Positions 7,301 to 13,823 of a stretch of DNA of 64,000 nt are shown here, piece after piece. This DNA comes from Roseovarius sp. Its GTDB lineage: Bacteria > Pseudomonadota > Alphaproteobacteria > Rhodobacterales > Rhodobacteraceae. A model generated the notes under the pieces. That model did not search any database. It was given only the letters and a program-made list of their open reading frames with translations, and had not been told where the DNA came from. Made by a program: the position numbers and the translations under genes. Position 1 is the stretch's first letter. Every line of letters starts with the position of its first letter. The stretch covers positions 163,074 through 227,073 of the forward strand of contig NZ_JAUCYU010000009.1 of NCBI RefSeq assembly GCF_030373445.1, written 5' to 3'.

Positions 7301-8734
7301 TCAGTTCTCCTTCGCGTGCAGGGCAGCCAGCGTCTCGACCTTTTCCAGCACCTCGTCCGCCGGCTCGCAGGTGCGGCGGGATTCGAGGCTGACGTGCAGC
7401 ATGAGCTGGTCGCAGGTGGCCATGACCTCGCCATCGCTGGCGCGTTTCATCTCGTGGAAGCAGCGCAATTTCTTGCCGCGACCTTCGGTGATGCGGGTGT
7501 GGACCACGATGCGTTCGCCGGCATGGGCTTCGGCCAGGTACTTGGTGGTGGTTTCGACGGTGAAGTAGTTGAACCCGCGCGCGGCGTAGTCCGCGCTGGT
7601 CGGGGCAAGGGGCGCGCCGTCCGTGGCGCTGACATAGGCGATGACCTCTTCGGCCGCGTCCGAGAAGAGTTGGCCATAGCGCCCCTCGTTCATGTGGCCG
7701 TTCAGGTCGGTCCAGTCGGTGGGCACCACGCGATCTTGCGTGACCATCGGGTTGGCGGGCTCGGGCAGCTGCCGGATGGTCCGCTGGTGGGTGTTGATCA
7801 GGCGGCCCGAGGCGTTGCCCTGCTGGCGCAGGGCGCGCATCATGGCGATGAGGTTCTTGTCGCGCTTCTTTTCCAGCTCGCGGATCGACAGGTGCCCGGA
7901 TTGCGCGTCGGATTGGTCGGCGATCATGTCGACGAGCTCATCGGTGAACTCGGGCACGTCCATCAGCTTGGTCCAGGGCCATTTCAGGGCCGGGCCAAAC
8001 TGGGCCATGAAATGGCGCATGCCGGCTTCGCCGCCCGCCACGCGGTAGGTCTCGAACAGGCCCATCTGGGCCCAGCGGATGCCGAAGCCGTAGCGGATGG
8101 CGTTGTCTATCTCCTCGGTGGTGGCGACACCGTCCTTGACCAGCCAGAGCGCCTCGCGCCAGACGGCTTCGAGGAAGCGGTCGGCGATGTGGGCGTCGAT
8201 CTCCTTGCGGACGCGGAGGGGGTAGAGGCCGACGGAGGTGAGGATTTCCTCGGCCGCAGCGATCGCCGCCTCGTCGGTTTCGGGCGAGGGGACGATTTCG
8301 ATCAGCGGCAGGAGGTAGACCGGGTTGAACGGGTGCGCGACCATGATGCGCGAGGGATCGGGGGCGCCCTGTTGCAATTCGGAGGGTTTGAAGCCGGAGG
8401 TGGAGGAGCCGATGGGGGCGGTCGAGGCGCCCTGGATTTCCGCCATGACCTTGTGCTTGAGGTCGAGCCGTTCGGAAACGCTTTCCTGCACCCACTCGGC
8501 ACCCTCGACCGCTTCGGCAATCGAGCCGTGGAAGGTGAGCGCCCCTTCGTCGGGCAGGGCCACGTCGTAGAGCATCGGCAGGGCGGCGCGGGCGTTGGCC
8601 ATCACCTCGCCGATCTTGCGTTCGGCTTCAGGGTCTGGGTCGAACACGCGCACGTTCCAGCCATTGAGGAGGAAGCGGGCGGCCCAGCCGCCGCCGATGA
8701 CGCCGCCGCCGATGATTGCTGCTGTCTTGGTCAT
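7301..8734 (-). CDS. lcdH: L-carnitine 3-dehydrogenase fused to a hotdog thioesterase
   Basis: A 477-residue cytoplasmic fusion. Residues 1-320 are a 3-hydroxyacyl-CoA-dehydrogenase-type enzyme with the NAD motif AAIIGGGVIGGGWAARF near the N-terminus and the catalytic-His region VAHPFNPVYLLPLIEIV. It should oxidise L-carnitine to 3-dehydrocarnitine. Residues about 335-477 are a 4HBT hotdog domain (DWTDLNGHMNEGRYGQLF). It is expected to hydrolyse betainyl-CoA made by the BKACE enzyme encoded upstream, giving glycine betaine. The same fusion is known in rhizobial carnitine dehydrogenases. The ATG at 8734 has AAGGAGA 7 bases upstream and overlaps the stop of the lipocalin gene by 4 bp, so the longer reading frame from 8776 is rejected. 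Confidence 0.92.
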   Translation of the reverse strand: MTKTAAIIGGGVIGGGWAARFLLNGWNVRVFDPDPEAERKIGEVMANARAALPMLYDVALPDEGALTFHGSIAEAVEGAEWVQESVSERLDLKHKVMAEIQGASTAPIGSSTSGFKPSELQQGAPDPSRIMVAHPFNPVYLLPLIEIVPSPETDEAAIAAAEEILTSVGLYPLRVRKEIDAHIADRFLEAVWREALWLVKDGVATTEEIDNAIRYGFGIRWAQMGLFETYRVAGGEAGMRHFMAQFGPALKWPWTKLMDVPEFTDELVDMIADQSDAQSGHLSIRELEKKRDKNLIAMMRALRQQGNASGRLINTHQRTIRQLPEPANPMVTQDRVVPTDWTDLNGHMNEGRYGQLFSDAAEEVIAYVSATDGAPLAPTSADYAARGFNYFTVETTTKYLAEAHAGERIVVHTRITEGRGKKLRCFHEMKRASDGEVMATCDQLMLHVSLESRRTCEPADEVLEKVETLAALHAKEN

Positions 8735-9273
8735 TGTGATGTCTCCTTCGAAAGGGACAGGTCGTATCCCATCCATTCCATGATTTCCTTGGCGGCCGTG
8801 ATCCGGTCTGCGCCGCCGTTGGCGGAGCGGTCCATGATCCAGCCGAAGCGGCCGTCGGGCGTGCCGATGGCCGCGGTTCTGTCGTCGGCGTCCATCCAGA
8901 GCACCCAGATGGGGCTGTCGCCGAAGGCCGGGCTGTTGCCGGCGCGGAAGCGGCCCTGGCCCAGCGGGGTGAGGGTGGCCCGCACGGGGCCATCGCTGGC
9001 GGTACCGGTCAGGGTGAGGGTCTCGCCGCCAGACGCGAGGCGCAGCGGGCCGGAGAGATTCGGCGTGCCGGGCCAGCCGGCGCGGATGTACCAGTCGCCC
9101 GCGAGGCGGGCGGCGGTGACGTTCACCTGGCTCGAGATGCGGGCATCCGGGTTGCGGAGACCGCCCCTTTCGTTACCGGGGCCGCCGCAGCTTGCCAGCG
9201 TCGCGGCGAGGGCGGCAGCAAGGCCGGCGTGGAGAAGCCCGCGCGCGTATCCCGTTTCGACGAGGGATGTCAC
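8731..9273 (-). CDS. Lipocalin-like lipoprotein in the carnitine operon
   Basis: A 180-residue protein read from a GTG that overlaps the SDR stop codon by 4 bp (GTGA). It has a lipoprotein signal peptide with lipobox LASC (C29), so it should be lipid-anchored in the envelope. After the Cys comes a Gly-rich linker and a lipocalin-type opening, LAGDWYIRAGWP (the G-x-W-Y hallmark). The rest is beta-rich (LSGPLRLASGGETLTLTG, FRAGNSPAFGDSPIWVLWMD) and the helical C-terminus ends in MEWMGYDLSL. Bacterial lipocalins bind small hydrophobic ligands or take part in membrane repair. Why one sits between two carnitine catabolic genes, overlapping both, is unknown. The lipocalin assignment rests on motif and length, not a search. 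Confidence 0.75.
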   Translation of the reverse strand: MTSLVETGYARGLLHAGLAAALAATLASCGGPGNERGGLRNPDARISSQVNVTAARLAGDWYIRAGWPGTPNLSGPLRLASGGETLTLTGTASDGPVRATLTPLGQGRFRAGNSPAFGDSPIWVLWMDADDRTAAIGTPDGRFGWIMDRSANGGADRITAAKEIMEWMGYDLSLSKETSQ

Positions 9274-10046
9274 GGCACCATGCTCTCGGTATGACCGTCG
9301 ACGGCCAGTAGTTGACCCGTCACCTTCCCGGCCGCTGGCGAGGCGAGGAAGAGCGCCATGTCGGCGAGGTCGTCGCCGGTGACCCAGGTGCGCAGGCTGG
9401 TGCCCTTGACGTAGAGCGCGCGCGTTTCCTCGACGGTGAGGCCGCTGGCCTTCGCTTCCATCTGCAGGACACGTTCCATGCGCGCGCCCTCGACCGCGCC
9501 TGGGGCGATGGCGTTGACGCGGACGCCGGCCGGGCCAAGCTCCATCGCCAGCGTCTTGGTGATGCCGACCAGCCCCCATTTTGCTGCCACGTAGGGGCTG
9601 CGGTAGGGCACGCCGTGAAAGCCCGAGGTCGAGCTGGTGATCAGGATCAGGCCCGAGCCCTGGGCGCGCATGAGCCGCGCGGCCCAGCGGCAGGCCAGGA
9701 AGGCACCGTTGAGGTTGACGCCGATGCAGGCCTGCCACTCGCCATAGTCGAGATCCTCGATCCGGCCGGCGGGGCCGCCGGTGCCGGCATTGGCGCAGAG
9801 CACGTCGACACCTTCGAAGGCGGTCTCGACCTCGTCGAAGAACGCCTGCATCGCAGCCTCGTCGGTGACGTCGGCCTGGCGGGCGAGCATGTCGGGGTGA
9901 TCGGCCTGGACCTGGGCCACCGCCGCGGCGTCGGCGTCGCAGAGGGCGACGCGGTCACCGCGTTCGGCAAAGCGGCGGGCGAGCGTCAGGCCGATGCCCG
10001 AGGCGCCGCCGGTGATGACGACGCGCTGGCTCATGATGTGGTCCAT
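9270..10046 (-). CDS. Short-chain dehydrogenase/reductase
   Basis: A classical SDR of about 258 residues with cofactor motif TGGASGIG, structural motif CANAG, a catalytic Ser in LITSSTSG and YVAAK (Y-x3-K), and the NAIAPGAVEGARM loop. D in ALCDADAA after the second strand suggests NAD preference. Its stop overlaps the lipocalin start by 4 bp. Starts at 10046 or 10034 (MSQRVVITGG) are both possible; neither has a strong ribosome binding site. Within a carnitine operon it could oxidise D-carnitine (I recall that such an activity is reported for rhizobia) or reduce the acetoacetate released by BKACE. The family is secure; the substrate is a guess. Confidence 0.85.
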   Translation of the reverse strand: MDHIMSQRVVITGGASGIGLTLARRFAERGDRVALCDADAAAVAQVQADHPDMLARQADVTDEAAMQAFFDEVETAFEGVDVLCANAGTGGPAGRIEDLDYGEWQACIGVNLNGAFLACRWAARLMRAQGSGLILITSSTSGFHGVPYRSPYVAAKWGLVGITKTLAMELGPAGVRVNAIAPGAVEGARMERVLQMEAKASGLTVEETRALYVKGTSLRTWVTGDDLADMALFLASPAAGKVTGQLLAVDGHTESMVP

Positions 10047-10059
10047 TGGGTGATGTGGG

Positions 10060-10392
10060 TCAGTCTACGCATATTCCTGTGAGTTCCCCGTTTTCGTCGA
10101 ACATGTCGAAGCAGCCGAAGAGCGGCCGTTCCGACGCGCATTGGCCCTTGCCGGTGTCGGGCGAGGCGAGGCAGGCGCTTTCGCACTCGGTGCTGCGACG
10201 GCAGGATTGGCCGCCGTCGCCCGTCTGGAGAAAGCACATCTTTGCCCCGGTGATGCCGCCGGCGCGGAAGATGCCGCCCTCGGCCGTGCAGATCCGTTCC
10301 TCTTCGCGAAGCTCGGCATTGCTGCGGCCGAAAGGGTCGGGCTGGCAGGCCGTCAGGGCGACGAGTGCCGCCAGCACGACGGCGGGTTTCAT
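10060..10392 (-). CDS. Small cysteine-rich lipoprotein
   Basis: A 110-residue protein, MKPAVVLAALVALTACQPD at the N-terminus with lipobox LTAC (C16), so it is a lipid-anchored envelope protein. The mature part holds eight further cysteines (C-T-A-E-G-G, then C-R-R-S-T-E-C-E-S-A-C and others), an even number that suggests four disulfides. The ATG at 10392 overlaps the BKACE stop by 4 bp (ATGA), so it is coupled to the first gene of the carnitine operon. I do not recognise a family. Together with the lipocalin gene it makes two envelope lipoproteins inside an otherwise cytoplasmic catabolic operon. Confidence 0.75.
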   Translation of the reverse strand: MKPAVVLAALVALTACQPDPFGRSNAELREEERICTAEGGIFRAGGITGAKMCFLQTGDGGQSCRRSTECESACLASPDTGKGQCASERPLFGCFDMFDENGELTGICVD

Positions 10393-11303
10393 CCCTTGGG
10401 CGCCCGCTTGGTGAGGCCCAGCTTCTTGCGCACGTCCTCGGGACCGATCACCTTGGCGCCCATGCGCTCGATGATCTCTTTCGCGCGGACGACGAGTTGC
10501 TCGTTGGTGGCCAGAACGCCCTTGTCGAGCATCAGGTTGTCCTCGAGCCCGACGCGGACATGGCCACCGGCCAGGACGGAGGCCGCGACGTAAGGCATCT
10601 GGCTGCGGCCGAGGCCGAAGGCCGAGAAGGTCCAGTCGTCGGGGACGTTGTTGACCATCGCCATGAAGGTGTTGAGGTCGTCCGGCGCGCCCCATGGCAC
10701 GCCCATGCAGAGCTGGACGAGGGCCGGGCTTTCGAGGATGCCGTCCTTGACGAGTTGCTTGGCGTACCAGAGATGGCCGGTATCGAAGGCTTCAATTTCG
10801 GGTTTGACGCCGAGATCCGTCATCATCTTGCCCATCGCCTGCAACATGCCGGGCGTATTGGTCATCACGTAGTCGGCCTCGGCGAAGTTCATGGTGCCGC
10901 AGTCGAGGGTGCAGATCTCGGGCAGGCACTCGGCGACGTGGGCCACTCGCTCGGTCGCGCCGATCATGTCGGTGCCGGCATCGTTGAGCGGCAGGGGGCT
11001 TTCCGTGTTGCCGAAGGTGATGTCGCCGCCCATGCCGGCGGTGAGGTTGAGCACCACGTCGGTGTCGGAGGCGCGGATGCGGTCGGTGACTTCGCGGAAC
11101 ATCCCGACGTCGCGTGACGGTGCGCCGGTTTCGGGGTCACGGACGTGGCAGTGAACGATGGCGGCCCCGGCTTTCGCCGCCGCAATGGCGCTGTCGGCGA
11201 TCTGTTCGGGGCTGCGGGGGACGTGCGGGCTCTTGTCCTGCGTGCCGCCTGATCCGGTCACGGCGCAGGTGATGAAGACCTCGCGATTCATGGCAAGCGG
11301 CAT
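10389..11303 (-). CDS. BKACE enzyme (DUF849), 3-dehydrocarnitine cleavage
   Basis: A 304-residue beta-keto acid cleavage enzyme, a zinc-dependent TIM barrel. With acetyl-CoA it should cleave 3-dehydrocarnitine to betainyl-CoA and acetoacetate, the second step of carnitine breakdown. Zinc ligands fit H51 and H53 in IVHCHVRDPETG and E254 in GGHVRVGLEDNLML. The ATG at 11303 has AAGGAGGG six bases upstream, which selects it over the internal Met at residue 5 and over the long upstream frame. It is the promoter-proximal gene of the operon, divergent from the AraC-type regulator with an 84-bp gap. The carnitine dehydrogenase-thioesterase in the same operon strongly supports this substrate among the many BKACE specificities. 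Confidence 0.9.
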   Translation of the reverse strand: MPLAMNREVFITCAVTGSGGTQDKSPHVPRSPEQIADSAIAAAKAGAAIVHCHVRDPETGAPSRDVGMFREVTDRIRASDTDVVLNLTAGMGGDITFGNTESPLPLNDAGTDMIGATERVAHVAECLPEICTLDCGTMNFAEADYVMTNTPGMLQAMGKMMTDLGVKPEIEAFDTGHLWYAKQLVKDGILESPALVQLCMGVPWGAPDDLNTFMAMVNNVPDDWTFSAFGLGRSQMPYVAASVLAGGHVRVGLEDNLMLDKGVLATNEQLVVRAKEIIERMGAKVIGPEDVRKKLGLTKRAPKG

Positions 11304-11350
11304 TGGCTTCCCTCCTTTTGCGTCGGTTCTGGGCGCCACCCTATCTTGCT

Positions 11351-11402
11351 GGTGTGGACACCGATTTTGCGGTAATAGACAAAAATCATGCCTGAATGGA
11401 CA
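11351..11402. promoter_or_regulatory. Three 21-bp-spaced TRGACA repeats in the divergent carnitine promoter
   Basis: Three direct repeats TGGACA, TAGACA and TGGACA start at 11355, 11376 and 11397, exactly 21 bp (two helical turns) apart. Matching continues for some bases beyond the hexamer, with an A/T at position 10 and T at 11. The first copy is also part of the palindrome GGTGTGGACACC (11351-11362). The third lies inside the regulator's own coding region. Half-sites spaced 21 bp are typical of AraC-family activators, so this is the likely operator for the adjacent regulator, activating the carnitine operon and possibly repressing its own gene. Confidence 0.55.
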
Positions 11403-12329
11403 AAATTTCCGGATCGCCCGGTACGCATCGCCTTCCTGCTGTTCGACGAGTTCTCGAACCTGTGCCTGGCCAACTGCATCGAACCTTTGCGGGCGGCGAA
11501 CACGCTGACGCATGTGCATGCCTTCGACTGGCGGATCGTGACGATGGACGGGCGGACAGGGCGGTCGTCGAGCGGGATCGACATACTGGCAAGCGCGGCG
11601 CTGAGCCAGGTGGGGGCGGTGGATTACCTGTTCGTGCTTGCGAGTTACGCCCATGAAAGCCACGACACATCGGCCAACCGTCGGATGCTGCGGACAGCGG
11701 CGCGGCGCGCCGAGGTGACGGTGGGGCTTGATTCGGGGCCGTGGCTGTTGGCCTCGGCAGGCCTTTTGAGCGGGCGGCGGGCGACGGTGCACTGGGATTT
11801 GCTGGATGCGTTCACCGAGCGTTTCCTGGACGTGGAGGCCAGCCAAGCGAGGGTGCTGAAAGACGGCCCTTACATGACCTGCGCGGGGGCGATGTCAGCG
11901 CTGGACCTGACGCTCGACCTGATTGCCGAGCATCTGGGGCTGTCGGCCCGGCTGGACGTGGAGGCACTGTTCCTGCATGGCGACCCCCCGGTGGGCAAGG
12001 CCGACGAGGCGGTGGCAGACCCGCTGGTGCGCCGGGCGCTGGCGGTGATGCGGGAGACGGTAGAGCGGCCGTTGCCGCTGAAGCAGCTGGCGAAGCGCGT
12101 GTCGTGCCAGCCGCGCACGCTTGACCGGCACTTCCGGGCCCGCCTTGGTGCACCGCCCGGCACGGTCTATCGGCAGCTGCGCCTGTCGGCGGCGCGCAAG
12201 TTGATCGAGGACAGCCGCCGGTCGATTTCCGAGATCGCGCTGCGCTGCGGGTATGAAAGCCCGGCCGCGCTGACCCGCGCAATCCGCCGGGCTTACGGTG
12301 CCACGCCATCGGCATTGCGCAGGAAATGA
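11388..12329 (+). CDS. cdhR: GlxA-family AraC-type regulator of carnitine catabolism (CdhR-like)
   Basis: A 313-residue regulator. An N-terminal DJ-1/PfpI-like sensor domain (about residues 10-195; PVRIAFLLFDEFSNLCLANC at the start) has lost protease function in this family. It is followed by a C-terminal AraC double helix-turn-helix (about 215-310; LAKRVSCQPRTLDRHFRARL, then ISEIALRCGYESPAALTRA). CdhR of Pseudomonas, the carnitine-dehydrogenase activator, has this architecture. Divergent placement from the carnitine operon supports carnitine or a metabolite as the effector. The intergenic region holds three 21-bp-spaced direct repeats, the third overlapping codons 4-5 of this gene. The symbol is by analogy. 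Confidence 0.85.
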   Translation: MPEWTKFPDRPVRIAFLLFDEFSNLCLANCIEPLRAANTLTHVHAFDWRIVTMDGRTGRSSSGIDILASAALSQVGAVDYLFVLASYAHESHDTSANRRMLRTAARRAEVTVGLDSGPWLLASAGLLSGRRATVHWDLLDAFTERFLDVEASQARVLKDGPYMTCAGAMSALDLTLDLIAEHLGLSARLDVEALFLHGDPPVGKADEAVADPLVRRALAVMRETVERPLPLKQLAKRVSCQPRTLDRHFRARLGAPPGTVYRQLRLSAARKLIEDSRRSISEIALRCGYESPAALTRAIRRAYGATPSALRRK

Positions 12330-12483
12330 TCAGGCTTGCCCATGAGAAGCGGCAGGCTTAGGTCTAGAAGGGTAAAAGACAAGTAAGCGTTTGCCCGCAC
12401 ATCGATAATGCCCGATACTTCGCCGGGCGGCACGAGTCTCCGAGGGAGGCAACGGGTTGGCGCGCTGAACAGGGAATGAAAAA

Positions 12484-13347
12484 ATGAACTACCAGGCACC
12501 CACGTCACTTGACGCGGCGGTGGATATCCTGGCGGGCGCCAAGGGCGACTGCCGGATCCTCGCCGGCGGTACCGATCTTCTGGTGCGTATGCACTCGGAC
12601 ATGGCTGAACCGGACACGGTTCTCGATATCAAGCGTATCGACAGCTTGCGGGCGATCTCGCAGGAGGATGGCGGCTGGCGCATCGGTGCGGCGGTATCCG
12701 CCGCCGAGATGGGCGAGAACGCGGACCTGGTCGCCGACTGGCCGGGCGTTGTGGAAGCAGCGAACCTGATCGGGTCGACCCAGATCCAGGGCCGCTGCAC
12801 CATCGCCGGGAACCTTTGCAACGCCTCGCCCGCGGCCGACAGCGTGCCCGCTTTGGTGGCGGCCGAGGCCAAGGCCCGGATCGCGGGCCCGGACGGCATC
12901 CGCGACATTCCGGTCGAGGACGTGCCGGAAGGGCCGGGCAAGACCTCGCTCAAGCCCGGGGAACTGGTGGCGTCGATCTTCCTTCCGTCGCGTCCGGAAC
13001 GGTCGGGCGATGCCTATCTGCGGTTCATCCCGCGCACAGAGATGGACATTGCCGTGGTTGGCTGCGGCGTATCGCTGACGCTGGATGCCTCCGGCAATTG
13101 TGTCGCCGCGCGCGTGGCGCTGGGCGCCGTGGCGCCGACTGTTATCGTGGTGCCGGAGGCCGCCGAGGCGCTGGTTGGCACGTCGGTCGACGAGGATGCG
13201 CTGACCAAGATGGCCGCCGCCTGTTCGGAGGCGGCCAAACCCATCGACGACAAGCGTGGCACCGCAGAGTACCGCGTGCACATGGCCGGCGTTCTGGCCC
13301 GCCGCGCGGCTGTCATCGCGAAGAAACGTGCAGGAGGCGCAGCATGA
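12484..13347 (+). CDS. Molybdenum hydroxylase, FAD subunit (CoxM-like)
   Basis: A 287-residue FAD-binding medium subunit of the xanthine dehydrogenase/CO dehydrogenase family. FAD contacts are AGGTDLLVRMHSDM near residue 28 and TIAGNLCNASPAADSVPALV near residue 105. A CO_deh_flav_C-like domain follows (RTEMDIAVVGCGVSLTLD onward). It transfers electrons between the 2Fe-2S subunit and FAD in a cytoplasmic enzyme. It is the first gene of a plus-strand operon, 154 bases after the regulator, and its stop overlaps the next start (ATGA). No substrate can be assigned; no insertion chaperone (XdhC/CoxD type) is nearby. Confidence 0.88.
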   Translation: MNYQAPTSLDAAVDILAGAKGDCRILAGGTDLLVRMHSDMAEPDTVLDIKRIDSLRAISQEDGGWRIGAAVSAAEMGENADLVADWPGVVEAANLIGSTQIQGRCTIAGNLCNASPAADSVPALVAAEAKARIAGPDGIRDIPVEDVPEGPGKTSLKPGELVASIFLPSRPERSGDAYLRFIPRTEMDIAVVGCGVSLTLDASGNCVAARVALGAVAPTVIVVPEAAEALVGTSVDEDALTKMAAACSEAAKPIDDKRGTAEYRVHMAGVLARRAAVIAKKRAGGAA

Positions 13348-13823
13348 GCATGATCCACGTCACCACAACCATCAACGGCGTCGCGCAGGAATATCTTTGC
13401 GAGGCCGACGAGACACTGCTGGACGTACTGCGCGACCGGCTGGGCATGACCGGCTCGAAGGAAGGCTGCGGCACGGGCGATTGCGGGGCCTGTTCGGTTA
13501 CCGTCGACGACCGGCTTGTCTGCTCCTGCCTGATGCTGGGCGCCGAGGCCGAGGGCCGCAAGGTCGAGACGATCGAGGGCATGGCCGAGGGCGAGACGCT
13601 GCACCCGTTGCAGCGCAAGTTCATCGAGCATGCCGCGCTACAGTGCGGGATTTGTACGCCGGGCATTCTTGTCGCGGCGAAATCGCTTCTGGAACACAAT
13701 CCGAACCCCACCGAGGAGGAGGCGCGCTATTGGCTGGCGGGCAATCTTTGCCGGTGCACCGGTTATGACAAGATCATCCGCGCCGTGATGGCCGCGGCCG
13801 AGGAAATGCGGGAGGCTTCGTAA
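13344..13823 (+). CDS. Molybdenum hydroxylase, 2Fe-2S subunit (CoxS-like)
   Basis: A 159-residue small subunit with two iron-sulfur clusters. The plant-type ferredoxin cysteines are in CGTGDCGACSV with a further Cys in RLVCSCLML. The alpha-helical domain cluster uses QCGICTPG and CRCTGYDKII. Length matches CoxS-type subunits. The ATG at 13344 has AGGAGG six bases upstream and overlaps the preceding stop by 4 bp; the gene ends one base into the large-subunit start. It passes electrons from the molybdopterin site to FAD. Confidence 0.92.
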   Translation: MSMIHVTTTINGVAQEYLCEADETLLDVLRDRLGMTGSKEGCGTGDCGACSVTVDDRLVCSCLMLGAEAEGRKVETIEGMAEGETLHPLQRKFIEHAALQCGICTPGILVAAKSLLEHNPNPTEEEARYWLAGNLCRCTGYDKIIRAVMAAAEEMREAS

